DNA from: Pseudoalteromonas rubra | GTDB lineage: Bacteria; Pseudomonadota; Gammaproteobacteria; Enterobacterales; Alteromonadaceae | NCBI RefSeq assembly: GCF_001482385.1 | Contig: NZ_CP013611.1 | Coordinates: 3,975,501-4,039,500 of the forward strand | DNA: 64,000 nucleotides | Reading direction: 5' to 3' | Shown here: piece after piece, positions 1 through 8,216 of the stretch | Numbering within the stretch: the first letter of the stretch is position 1 | Layout: each line of letters opens with the position of its first letter | Program-made: the position numbers and the translations under genes | Notes under the pieces: model-generated | What the model was told of the DNA's origin: nothing | Seen by the model: the letters and a program-made list of their open reading frames with translations, nothing else | Databases searched by the model: none

Positions 1-1
1 T

Positions 2-3000
2 GGTGGGAAAAAGTGCTCAAATGCGGACGATGAGCCTCAAACGCGTACAACGAAAACGAAATATACCATTGATGGGCGATATGTTACGAGTACGCAAAAC
101 AGTCTGTTCACTGTGCAGACGGTACTGAGTCGCAATAAATTTGGCCAGGTTACGCGCAGTCAGAACACCGATGGCGTGATCACCACCTCTTACTACGACG
201 CGTATGGTCAACAGGTTGGCCAGCATCAGGGAAGTGGATCGCAACAGAGCACGCTGATGCAACACTGTCCGTCGGATGCGCCTTTGCAGTGTTTTGTAAT
301 GCAGGAAAAACGAGTGAACGCAGAGCTGTTATCCAGAACCTATCTGGATAAGTATGGCCGGACATTGGCCAGTGAGCGCCTCTCACCTGCCGGGATATGG
401 CTGCGTGCAACCTCAGAGTATGACAAGTTCGGCCGAGTGGTAGAAGTAAAACCAGCGGGTCTGGAAGCACAGCTGAGCACTTATGATGCCTTTGACCGTA
501 TCGTGTACAGTCAGGATACCCAGAGCAATTTGAACACTTTCGTCAGCTTTGATGGTCTGACCACGACCACTTTGGTGAATGGAGATATTGCTGGTGGCAA
601 TCAGAGTAAAACTGTGACGCGTAATGCGCTCGCAGAAGTGGTGTCGGTAACGGATAACAACGGCCAGACACTGACCTATACGCACAATGCAACTGGTCAG
701 CTACTCAACGTGCGCTCTTCGGCAGACGGTGGCAGTGAATTGATCATTAATACCTACGATCCAGTCACGGGCCGTAAAACGAAAACAGAGGATAAAGACC
801 GGGGAACCTGGTCCTATACTTACACCCCATTTGGTGAACTGCAAACTCAGACCGATGCCAATGGCGTTGTATCGACCTTTAGTTACGACGAACTCGGCCG
901 CAAAGTCGGGTTGTCGACGAGCAAGGGGGAGACTGCCAGCTGGCACTATGATGATCAGAAACCACACCGCCTTGACCGTGAGGTAAGCGGCAACTGGTCC
1001 CGTCACTATGTTTACGACGCATTGGGTCGGGGGGTTGCCTCAGTCACAGACCTTACTGGCGCCAGTCAATGTGCCAACAAGGTAACTTATTCTTCATCGA
1101 CCAGTGATATCAGATTCACAGACAACAGTCTGGCCAATCCGGTTGAATCCGGTTGTGTGATGCAGTTGACCCAGTTCGACCAGTACGGCAGGGTGTGGCA
1201 ACAGTTTGATGATTACCGCCGCAGTAACTCGGGCCAGTGGGTTGAAGCTCGCGGCCAGCGTCTGGTCTATATGGCGGGACAGGTGACCGAGAAGTACGAA
1301 GCCCGGGAGGGCCAGAATGGCAAGCGCTATTATGCACTGGGCCAGCAGGACAGTGCTGGACGTACGACCAGCTATTTCAAGGGTCACTTCAGCATGCAGC
1401 TGGGTTACGCACAAAATGGCAGCCTGAAAACACTGGGCACGGATGGTGTTCACGGCCATATTCAGCAGCATACCTACACCTTTGATGGCATGGGCAATCT
1501 GACCAGCAGACAGCTAACAGGAGAGAATGAAGCCACAAAGTTTGCTTATGATAAGTTGAACCGGGTTACCTCGGTGAATGGCTCCTTACACTATCAATAT
1601 GATGACAACGGCAATCTCACTCATAAAGATGGCTGGACGCAAGTCTATGGTCAGGATGGAGATCCTTTGCATGCACTCAGTGAGCGCAGTAAAGGCACTC
1701 AGACGGAAACCTTTAGCTACGATGCTAATGGCAACGAGACCAGTGCCACTATTTACCTGCATAGTGTAGGCACCACGCGTGATATCACCTATAGCGGGCG
1801 CAATAAAGCCACCCGTATTAAGGTGGGTAATGCCACCACAGACTTTGCGTATGATGCAAACAACCTGAGGTTTAAGCGCACCGAAGGCAGTAAAACCATC
1901 TTTTATGTTGGCAATCTGGAGTTGGTAAAAGATACCAGCCAACCCGAAGCTGAAAAATATCTTATCCGTCGCAGTATTAATGGGGATGCCATTCAGACTT
2001 ACTATCCGGGAGGTAAGGCATCATTGCAGTGGTTGTTTACCGACCATCAGGGATCTGTGGTGGCAATCGTAAACGGAGACGGTAAATTCCTGAAAAGGTA
2101 CCGTTATGATGTTTTTGGCAAGCAGTCGGAGATAGTCAGAGAGCCAGATAATGTAACGGATAAACTTTATTGGGCAGAAGAAACAGGTTTGTTGCTTCAT
2201 GAGGTGCCGGCCAATATGCGAAGCTACACCGGCCACGAACCGGTAACCTTTGGGGGGGACAACCGCATCATTCATATGAATGGTCGGATCTACGATGCAG
2301 ATACGGGTAGGTTTATGCAGGCAGATCCGGTTGTTCAGGCACCGAGTAACATCCAGAGTTACAACGCATACAGCTATGTACTGAACAACCCGCTTAGCCG
2401 GATAGATCCGAGTGGTTATGTTTCTTGGAATCCGTTTAAAAAGGTTCAGAGGAATTTGATCCGAGGTGCTGCGAAAGTGTTTGGGGCTGAAGCTGTCAAT
2501 ATTGTGGGTAGTATTGCTGCGTCTTTCTGTGCACCTTCCTGTTCAGCTTACTGGAGTTATGAATTCACCCGGGCGATGGGGGGATCTTCTTCTCAGGCGT
2601 TTAGAGCGGGGATGATTGCGGCTGCTACTTCTCAGGCATTCAAGGCAATAGGTAACCACTTCAACAATTTGGGTAACTACAATGCTTTCCATGTAAATAG
2701 CAATCTATTGACGAAGTTTGGTGGCAACCTATTGACCTCAGGCCAAATCGCTGCACAAATTACAGCGCATGCTGTTGTTGGGGGGGTATCTTCCGTTTTG
2801 AGTGGCGGCAAGTTTGGTCATGGATTTGTGAGTGCAGGTGTGACTAAGGGAGCCGGTGGCGCGTTCCTACCAGGCGGCGCTGGCCTAAGTGCTACCCAGA
2901 TAGCAAAAGGTACAGTAGTCTCGTCGATTATTGGTGGTACAGTTTCGGCAATTACTGGAGGTAAATTTGCCAATGGTGCTCGCACTGGGGCCATGCAATA

Positions 3001-3382
3001 TTTGTTGAATCAGGTTAGGGAAAGCTGGAAGCAACGCTTTAATGGACTAAGCCCTGAAAGCAAAAAGTCTGAAATTGTTGAGCTTACAAGAAAACTGGCT
3101 GGGACAGCTTCCAATAACGTTGATATGTCTGGAGCGGTTTCCACTGAATTACCTACGTGGCTGCATAAAATGGTGCGAGGGTATAAAATTCACAGAGAGT
3201 TCTCAAACTTAATTGACTCAACGGGTATCGATGATTATAGAGGAGAAGGACCAAGTTATTTACTTGGTTTTGAAACCCCGTGGGGAACTTTGAACTCTAG
3301 TCGACCGGATGCAACTTGGGGGCCAGAAGCGGAGCCACATTTAGCATTTGAGCTAAAAACGGGTTTACCAAGGCCTTGTTGA
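2..3382 (+). CDS. Rhs/YD-repeat polymorphic toxin; 5' end outside window, 3' end cut by an IS
   Basis: Large secreted-toxin scaffold of the Rhs family. The frame is open from the first bases of the window, so the true start lies upstream. YD-type repeats (YDAFGR/YDELGR-like) run through most of the protein. The Rhs core follows at about nt 2270-2420, with RIYDADTGRFMQADP and NPLSRIDPSGY, which marks the border of the variable C-terminal toxin. After it come a Gly-rich hydrophobic pretoxin stretch (SVLSGGKFGHGF, TGGKFANGA) and an end with RPDATW followed by AFELKTG. That D...ExK spacing fits a PD-(D/E)XK nuclease fold, so a DNase toxin is inferred. The last four residues before the stop and the stop itself come from a transposon end; the native tail lies beyond the IS. 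Confidence 0.88.
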   Translation, partial: GGKKCSNADDEPQTRTTKTKYTIDGRYVTSTQNSLFTVQTVLSRNKFGQVTRSQNTDGVITTSYYDAYGQQVGQHQGSGSQQSTLMQHCPSDAPLQCFVMQEKRVNAELLSRTYLDKYGRTLASERLSPAGIWLRATSEYDKFGRVVEVKPAGLEAQLSTYDAFDRIVYSQDTQSNLNTFVSFDGLTTTTLVNGDIAGGNQSKTVTRNALAEVVSVTDNNGQTLTYTHNATGQLLNVRSSADGGSELIINTYDPVTGRKTKTEDKDRGTWSYTYTPFGELQTQTDANGVVSTFSYDELGRKVGLSTSKGETASWHYDDQKPHRLDREVSGNWSRHYVYDALGRGVASVTDLTGASQCANKVTYSSSTSDIRFTDNSLANPVESGCVMQLTQFDQYGRVWQQFDDYRRSNSGQWVEARGQRLVYMAGQVTEKYEAREGQNGKRYYALGQQDSAGRTTSYFKGHFSMQLGYAQNGSLKTLGTDGVHGHIQQHTYTFDGMGNLTSRQLTGENEATKFAYDKLNRVTSVNGSLHYQYDDNGNLTHKDGWTQVYGQDGDPLHALSERSKGTQTETFSYDANGNETSATIYLHSVGTTRDITYSGRNKATRIKVGNATTDFAYDANNLRFKRTEGSKTIFYVGNLELVKDTSQPEAEKYLIRRSINGDAIQTYYPGGKASLQWLFTDHQGSVVAIVNGDGKFLKRYRYDVFGKQSEIVREPDNVTDKLYWAEETGLLLHEVPANMRSYTGHEPVTFGGDNRIIHMNGRIYDADTGRFMQADPVVQAPSNIQSYNAYSYVLNNPLSRIDPSGYVSWNPFKKVQRNLIRGAAKVFGAEAVNIVGSIAASFCAPSCSAYWSYEFTRAMGGSSSQAFRAGMIAAATSQAFKAIGNHFNNLGNYNAFHVNSNLLTKFGGNLLTSGQIAAQITAHAVVGGVSSVLSGGKFGHGFVSAGVTKGAGGAFLPGGAGLSATQIAKGTVVSSIIGGTVSAITGGKFANGARTGAMQYLLNQVRESWKQRFNGLSPESKKSEIVELTRKLAGTASNNVDMSGAVSTELPTWLHKMVRGYKIHREFSNLIDSTGIDDYRGEGPSYLLGFETPWGTLNSSRPDATWGPEAEPHLAFELKTGLPRPC

Positions 3383-4406
3383 TCAAATCCAGATAACTTA
3401 GGTAACACCGAGATTTCAACTGCTTCCCTGATATTCAGGCATACCTAGCCTAGTCATTCTATTGAGTACTTTCACTTTGATCATCGCTTCAGTGTGTTGC
3501 TGATTGAATCCACGACTGACCAGCTTGTCACCCATTAGCTGTTTGTATCGGTACATTGCCGTTTCCGCCAGTGAACGTTGATGGTAGTTCACACATTTTT
3601 TCCACTCACTGCTGCCTATATGCTTTGTTAAAATGACCGCGCTGTTGCGAGCATGTCCATCCTCCCACAACTGTGCGTTACTCCTTGGTGGGATCACTGC
3701 TTCGGCCTTTTTAGCTGCTACTTCGGCATAACAGCCTCTGGTATCATAGGCACCATCTGCTTTAACTGAGCTGATCTTCCTGCGCAATGGTCTGAGTAGG
3801 TCACCCAAAACTTCTGAATCAGCTACAGACACTGTGGACAACTCAGCGCCTACGATTTGGTGCGTATCTGGATCAACTGCCAGGTGTAGCTTTCGCCATG
3901 TTCGGCGCTTGTTTGCACCATGTTTTCTTGCATGCCACTCACCATTTCCGTACACCTTCAAACCAGTGCTATCAACCACAATATCAATGCCTCCGGATGC
4001 ACTGGAGTGTGGCCTATAGCGAACTGCCAGCTCTGCACTACGCTTGCACAAACAACTATAAGTTGGCGTATCCAAATCAAGCTTCATCATTGATATTAGT
4101 GACGAAACAAAACCCTGTGCAGCTCGAAGAGACAAGCGAAATACAGCCCGCAAAGTCAGGCAGGTCTCAATTGCCAGTTCAGAGAAATGATTAGCCCGGC
4201 CTTTACCGCCGTGATGTTGCGTGTTGTTCCACTGTTCAATCGCGTCCTCGGAAAACCAAAGTTGGATGTTACCTCTGGCGATAAGGGCTTTGTTGTATTC
4301 GCGCCAGTTGGTGATACGCTTTTCTTTCAAAGTTCAGCCTCTGTGTTTGCTTTCGAGATCTGATCACATAAGGCTAAATTAGTTCAATGATTTAGGAAAC
4401 AACGCC
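3372..4406 (-). mobile_element. Complete IS5-family (IS903-group) insertion sequence
   Basis: A 1,035-bp element. The left end GGCCTTGTTGATCAAATC and the reverse complement of the right end, GGCGTTGTTTCCTAAATC, are imperfect inverted repeats of the IS903 type. The 9 bp GTTTACCAA occurs exactly at 3363-3371 and again at 4407-4415: a perfect target-site duplication of the length expected for this group. The element carries one uninterrupted transposase gene. The intact duplication and ends indicate a fairly recent insertion. It landed inside the rhs C-terminal toxin coding region. Confidence 0.93.
3416..4330 (-). CDS. IS5-family (IS903 group) DDE transposase
   Basis: A 304-residue transposase, about the usual length for IS903-type enzymes (about 307). 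The DDE acidic residues are recognisable: Asp in VDSTGLKVYGNGEW, Asp in VKADGAYDTRGCY, and Glu in SLAETAMYRYKQLMG followed by the typical basic C-terminal region. It catalyses cut-and-paste movement of the surrounding element. There is no frameshift or internal stop, so it may be active. It lies opposite to the interrupted rhs gene. Confidence 0.93.
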   Translation of the reverse strand: MKEKRITNWREYNKALIARGNIQLWFSEDAIEQWNNTQHHGGKGRANHFSELAIETCLTLRAVFRLSLRAAQGFVSSLISMMKLDLDTPTYSCLCKRSAELAVRYRPHSSASGGIDIVVDSTGLKVYGNGEWHARKHGANKRRTWRKLHLAVDPDTHQIVGAELSTVSVADSEVLGDLLRPLRRKISSVKADGAYDTRGCYAEVAAKKAEAVIPPRSNAQLWEDGHARNSAVILTKHIGSSEWKKCVNYHQRSLAETAMYRYKQLMGDKLVSRGFNQQHTEAMIKVKVLNRMTRLGMPEYQGSS

Positions 4407-4415
4407 GTTTACCAA

Positions 4416-4504
4416 TACTCTACCCATATCAAAAGCTACAATATCAGAGAAACTTGCCCAGCTCCACTGAGTTGGTGTTGATTATGCCTGCGACAGGTGA
4501 TTAG
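4416..4504 (+). pseudogene. Displaced 3' end of the rhs toxin gene, beyond the IS
   Basis: Deleting the IS and one copy of the 9-bp duplication joins codon base 3371 to 4416. The frame then continues ILYPYQKLQYQRNLPSSTEL... to a TAG at 4502-4504, adding about 30 residues after ELKTGLP. The added Q-rich helix followed by a beta strand (ELVLIMP) matches how PD-(D/E)XK toxin domains usually end. The reconstructed stop lies 2 bp before the ATG of the next gene, as expected for a toxin-immunity pair. Without this tail the current product probably lacks part of the nuclease fold. Confidence 0.8.
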
Positions 4505-4506
4505 GA

Positions 4507-5133
4507 ATGAAAAAGAAAATTATTACACAATTGACGAAGAACACAGATATATTTTCGGCAAGTTTTAAGAAAGATAAAACTTGGATGTTAGTATTCGACC
4601 CATCAACTAAGAATGTAAGAAGTGGGGTTGGATTTAGTGAGTACTCGTCAGGTACAAAGTTTTTTTATTGGGTTTTTCCTGATGTTTGCTTTCCGTTTAT
4701 TTTCCCTTACTCTCTACTGGGGGATGTAGATGTTTCAGACACAGATAGGGCTCACTTTTTGGGTAAAGGATCTAGTCCGTCAGAGAGCGAATTGATTGAC
4801 TTCATTTTGGATAAGTGCAAGCTGGTTAGGGAAAGCTTAGCTTTGGATTACACAAGTTTGGTCGAGTTTCTATCTGCCAACTATGATAGATTATCCAGTT
4901 TCGAAAAAGCTGATTATATTCTCCTTAGGTTTTATATTGAAAGGGATTTCATGTTAGTAAATGAAGCTGAAAAATTAGTTCCAAAGCTTAATCCACACAA
5001 CCCTAAAACAATTAAATTTAGAGATTTTATTCAGCTGCTAAAGTCTCAGGAAGAATCCAAGATTATTAATGAAATAGAGTTGTTTAAGATGGAGAATGAA
5101 AAAGTTTGGCAAGCTCATTTTTTCGAAAACTAA
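4507..5133 (+). CDS. Candidate immunity protein for the Rhs toxin
   Basis: A 208-residue soluble protein with no signal peptide or membrane segment and no family I recognise. The start is supported by AGGA just upstream (gattaggaATG). It lies 2 bp after the reconstructed rhs stop, exactly where a cognate immunity gene sits. It is visibly more AT-rich than the rhs core, which is common for exchangeable toxin-immunity cassettes. The C-terminal half is rich in charged helices. The immunity role is inferred from position only. Since the toxin gene is broken, this gene may now be a free-standing immunity gene. Confidence 0.65.
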   Translation: MKKKIITQLTKNTDIFSASFKKDKTWMLVFDPSTKNVRSGVGFSEYSSGTKFFYWVFPDVCFPFIFPYSLLGDVDVSDTDRAHFLGKGSSPSESELIDFILDKCKLVRESLALDYTSLVEFLSANYDRLSSFEKADYILLRFYIERDFMLVNEAEKLVPKLNPHNPKTIKFRDFIQLLKSQEESKIINEIELFKMENEKVWQAHFFEN

Positions 5134-5232
5134 TAGTTGTTGCTAGCGAAGTGTTAAACACTAGGCCCTAATGTATTAAGCTACTAGGGGTTCTCTGTTT
5201 CATCCAAAGAAAATATAAAAGACACCCAATCT

Positions 5233-5260
5233 AAAGCCCCAGACATCCGCCGGGGCTTTT
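5233..5260 (+). terminator. Rho-independent terminator after the candidate immunity gene
   Basis: AAAGCCCC and GGGGCTTTT form a GC-rich stem around a loop of about 11 nt and end in a T run. It lies about 100 bp downstream of the immunity-gene stop. Confidence 0.7.
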
Positions 5261-5267
5261 CTGTTTC

Positions 5268-5460
5268 TGGTCGTATGTCACCGATTTTTTGGTCACATCG
5301 GTTTGACCAGTGTGGTCGTATCCATCGACCTCGTGGTCCGCAGGGAGTGTGATATACACATGTATATATTGGTTTAAGCGACCAGGTTAGCCGGGTTTGC
5401 GTAACCAAGTGGGCGGTGGTCTTCGACCACTTCGGTCAAGTGTGAGGACCATCTTATAGT
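5268..5460. other. GGTC/GACC-rich dyad cluster of unknown role
   Basis: Within about 190 bp the complementary tetramers GGTC and GACC recur many times. One perfect hairpin is GTGGTC-TTC-GACCAC, and several others can pair in different combinations. It overlaps the degraded end of the minus-strand ORF at 5387-5815, so coding constraint does not explain it. It could be a structured RNA, a decayed mobile-element end or a chance remnant; nothing here decides between them. Confidence 0.3.
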
Positions 5461-5815
5461 TCACTCGTGTTATGCAAAACCTGGGAGGGAGCGGCATCTG
5501 GCAATGCTTGGGGCGGAGTGTGTTCAGTTGCTCACAAAGCCACCACAGCCCTTTACCGTCATTGGTTACAGTGTATCTTTCATCTGTCGCAATATTTCTA
5601 ACTTCTGCATTGATTTGATTTCTGTCTGATTCAAAAAATAGCTCGGCAAACTTAAAATAACTCTGGTCTTTTCTGAGCATAAAGGCAGAATCAAATATTG
5701 ATTCTGTGACACTTAGCTTTCCTAAAAGGTTTTCAAAATGATACCCTTTAAAGTAGTGTGCTGTATCTTGTTCAAATAATTGAGCCAGGTCTTTATTGTT
5801 TTTTATAGCATCCAA
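5387..5815 (-). pseudogene. Remnant of an unrecognised gene
   Basis: An open frame of 142 codons with a plausible soluble-protein core (LFEQDTAHYFKGYHFENLLG...). The only start is a TTG without a convincing ribosome-binding site, and the same frame stays open upstream into REP-like sequence with no ATG. The last 35 or so residues (PRFCITRVNYK...) run into the GGTC/GACC dyad region and look non-coding. It reads like a gene fragment truncated at both ends. I do not recognise the family. Confidence 0.35.
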
Positions 5816-5845
5816 AAGCGCATCTCTGTGTTTAAAAAAAAGGTT

Positions 5846-5878
5846 ACATGGACACGCACCCTAAAGTGGCGTGCGTAA
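5846..5878. repeat. REP-like hairpin
   Basis: GGACACGCACCCTAAAGTGG continues into CGTGCGT; ACGCAC can pair with GTGCGT. It resembles the terminal or REP-type hairpins that accompany REP-associated tyrosine transposases. A transposase remnant of that type lies about 1.2 kb away at 7030. Confidence 0.35.
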
Positions 5879-5904
5879 GATACGCAAAAATTTATGGATG
5901 GGAG

Positions 5905-5940
5905 TCTCCTAAAAACTCTCCTAAAAACTCTCCTGAAAAC
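5905..5940. repeat. Three tandem copies of a 12-bp unit
   Basis: The unit TCTCCTAAAAAC occurs three times in a row; the third copy has a single A-to-G change. It lies just downstream of the stop of the solute-binding protein gene at 5957-6748. Slippage is the simple explanation. Confidence 0.8.
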
Positions 5941-5956
5941 TCGTGAATATAAAAGA

Positions 5957-6748
5957 TTAGTTGTGAGCGATACCACTGTCTTTCAGCCATGCCTTCACTT
6001 TCGGGCTATGGTAATTTTGCTTAAACTTAGTTAACCAACCTTCTTGTAACAGAGTTACGGTAATGGACTTAAGTTCTCTAGCCCGAGAAGCCAGTGGACT
6101 CTTTTTTGAGATCTGCAACCAAGGGGTGCGCTCCGAGACCACAAAAGGTTTACCCAGTTGATCGACAATTCCGAGTTTATCAGCAGCATACAAGATTGGA
6201 CTCAACGGCCCGATAACCGCATCAACTCTGCCCTTACTCAGCAATGCTACTGCCTGTGCAATATCCAAAGTGAAATACTTTTCAATCCTGGGGTCCTGAT
6301 CAATGGCATTACTAAAATTAGCCCCGCGTAAGTAGGCAACTTTCTTGTTCACAAGATCGTTAGGGTGAGTAATGCTCAACCCGGCATCGCCAATCACAAC
6401 ATTGGTCAAGCTGGGCAGAGGCTGAATAAAATAAACGTCATCAGCCAAATGCTGGTACCGGTACATAATTGTGATGTCAGCCTTGCCGCTCCTTAAGTCT
6501 TTAGAAATCCTGGCGTAAGGCGCTACCTCCTGAATGTAGGGTACATGCAGCTGCTGCAAAATAAGATCTAAGAAATCATAATAAACGCCTTTGTATTCAA
6601 GACTTTCGTCAGCTTGGGACTCAGCAATCCCATATGGAGCAACAGCGATTGCACGCGCCTTCAGCTGTGTTTCTTGTGCATATGACTGTGGTGACAAAAG
6701 CGCCCCTAAGCAGATAAATATTACACTTGAATAGATAACTGAACTCAA
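5957..6748 (-). CDS. Periplasmic substrate-binding protein, amino-acid ABC type (SBP_bac_3)
   Basis: A 263-residue protein with an N-terminal signal peptide (hydrophobic SSVIYSSVIFICLGALL, cleavage near SYAQ). The body has the two-lobe family-3 solute-binding layout: YDFLDLILQQL near the start, GKADITIMYRY in the middle, KKVAYLRGANF at the hinge, and GRVDAVIGPLSPI near the end. Such proteins bind polar amino acids or related ligands in the periplasm. No permease or ATPase gene is adjacent, so it may be an orphan binding protein or a sensory one. The ligand cannot be told from sequence. Confidence 0.8.
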   Translation of the reverse strand: MSSVIYSSVIFICLGALLSPQSYAQETQLKARAIAVAPYGIAESQADESLEYKGVYYDFLDLILQQLHVPYIQEVAPYARISKDLRSGKADITIMYRYQHLADDVYFIQPLPSLTNVVIGDAGLSITHPNDLVNKKVAYLRGANFSNAIDQDPRIEKYFTLDIAQAVALLSKGRVDAVIGPLSPILYAADKLGIVDQLGKPFVVSERTPWLQISKKSPLASRARELKSITVTLLQEGWLTKFKQNYHSPKVKAWLKDSGIAHN

Positions 6749-6949
6749 CGTTATTTCACTCCATTTGAGATATAAAAATAATTAAATTAGTTAGTTAGTT
6801 AGTATACCTACCACATGAATACAGCTGATTAAATTATATTCAGAGCCCGCGTTTTTCACAAATCAAAATATAAATTTACTCAGCCTGTTTATCGCAACAG
6901 AGAAGAGTAACTTCCCTATTTACCTTTAGTGACGACCGTGTTGTGTTTC

Positions 6950-6985
6950 AAGGGCACCCCCGAAACTGGTGTGCGGAATGTACTC
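6950..6985. repeat. REP-like sequence next to the transposase remnant
   Basis: GGGCACCCCCGAAACTGGTG followed by TGCGGAATGTAC resembles the element at 5846 (GGACACGCACCC...GTGGCGTGCGTAAGATAC): similar left arm, internal gap, and GTGCG-N-A-N-GTAC-like end. The similarity is approximate. Both flank the region of the REP-associated transposase remnant. Confidence 0.35.
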
Positions 6986-7029
6986 CCTCTACCTTAAGGT
7001 GATACTCACTAGGTTGAGGGTGAGAAATT

Positions 7030-7173
7030 ATGCCAATGGCAAAGAAGAGACAGGTCAGCTTATCAGGCACTAAGTACTACCACTGCATACCCCAGTGTGT
7101 TCAGGGGCATTTTGGTGCGCTCAAGAGCGCGTCACAGGCAGGTCTTATGAGCATCGTTGACGGAATTGCTTAG
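7030..7173 (+). pseudogene. N-terminal remnant of a REP-associated tyrosine (IS200-like, Y1) transposase
   Basis: A 47-codon frame starting MPMAKKRQVSLSG and reading TKYYHCIPQCVQGHF. This matches the conserved start of RAYT/Y1 transposases (RKRQVSL...YYHC..RCV). The HUH motif and catalytic tyrosine regions are absent: after about 28 matching residues the frame is unrelated and stops at 7171. It is therefore a non-functional fragment and probably the source of the nearby REP-like hairpins. Confidence 0.6.
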
Positions 7174-7268
7174 ATCTTTACTGCCTCGTATAAAAATACA
7201 GGCTGGTATACAGGTGCTTTAGTCTATTAAGATAGCAGACAACAAGAATGTATTGATGCTGTAAAACA

Positions 7269-8138
7269 ATGGAACAGTCAGATTATAAAGAGCGCTTGCC
7301 ACCCGGCTGGTTATCTCCTTTTGTTGAGCCTTTTTGGGTCCGGCGGGTATCTGGCTCGGTCTCATTCTTTCCACAAGGCGTGTTTGAATTATTGTTTCAT
7401 AGTAAGCCATTGACCTACTCATCCGCTTTTCATGAGCCAAAAACCGTCCGCGCAGGGGTCAGTCTTGTAGGGCAACAGCTATCAGCTTATGAGATTTCGA
7501 GCTTGCAGCCACAGTGGGTGTTAGGCGTGAGACTCAAACCTTTTGCTTACTTTCAGCCACAGCAGTTAGCGGCCTCAGAGGTTAAAAATACCATTGAAAG
7601 TATGCAATATGTGTTTGTCGAAAGTCGGGAGCTAGAATCATTACTTTTGAGCTTAAATGCCTGGCCAGAGCAGTTGCAGGAAGGGCAGTTTGAGAGTGCC
7701 TTGACCAAGTTAATGCCCTGGCTCAAAAGGCTGTTCTATAACCATGATTTTGTTTTTCCTGAGTTGTTAAGGGCGAAAACAAATACCATTCTTGATGCGC
7801 GTGGCAATATACAAGTTGCAGATATTTGCCAACAGTTTGAGATCAGCAAAGTCACTTTACGCAATCACTTTGTGTCAAAAATTGGTGTGTCACCTAAAGA
7901 GTTATGTAAAGTGTGGCGGATGAATAGCTTTTTACTCAATGCATCGCACAGTCATGGTGATCTCACAAGTTCAGCGCTGATATCCGGGTATTTTGATCAG
8001 GCTCATTTAAATAGAGAGTTTAAGGCGGTAATTGGCCAGACTCCGAAAGCTTATTTAACGGCCCAAAGCCGCTACGACAAACACCAGTCATCTCAGGTGG
8101 TTTACAGTCGCTTTATTGGCCACTATGACCCTTTTTAA
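7269..8138 (+). CDS. AraC-family transcriptional regulator
   Basis: A 289-residue protein. The C-terminal third (about residues 180-275) carries two helix-turn-helix motifs: IQVADICQQFEISKVTLRNHF, and then a second HTH with SGYFDQAHLNREFKAVIGQTPKAYL, the hallmark AraC signature. The N-terminal part (FVEPFWVRR...FFPQGVFELLFH...VLGVRLKPFAYF) resembles the DUF6597-type sensory domain found in many single-domain AraC regulators. It lies about 80 bp upstream of, and co-oriented with, the S41 peptidase gene, so local regulation is plausible. The inducer is unknown. Confidence 0.88.
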   Translation: MEQSDYKERLPPGWLSPFVEPFWVRRVSGSVSFFPQGVFELLFHSKPLTYSSAFHEPKTVRAGVSLVGQQLSAYEISSLQPQWVLGVRLKPFAYFQPQQLAASEVKNTIESMQYVFVESRELESLLLSLNAWPEQLQEGQFESALTKLMPWLKRLFYNHDFVFPELLRAKTNTILDARGNIQVADICQQFEISKVTLRNHFVSKIGVSPKELCKVWRMNSFLLNASHSHGDLTSSALISGYFDQAHLNREFKAVIGQTPKAYLTAQSRYDKHQSSQVVYSRFIGHYDPF

Positions 8139-8216
8139 GGCCTTTACTTTTTTACAATTCTTTTTCGTCAATAAAGTTAAAAATAGGGAAAACAAACAGT
8201 ACAGTGAGTTTAACCT

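Noticed and set aside
1094..1471. Long minus-strand frame inside the rhs gene
   Set aside because: It is the antisense of YD-repeat coding sequence, with no start signals and no recognisable protein.
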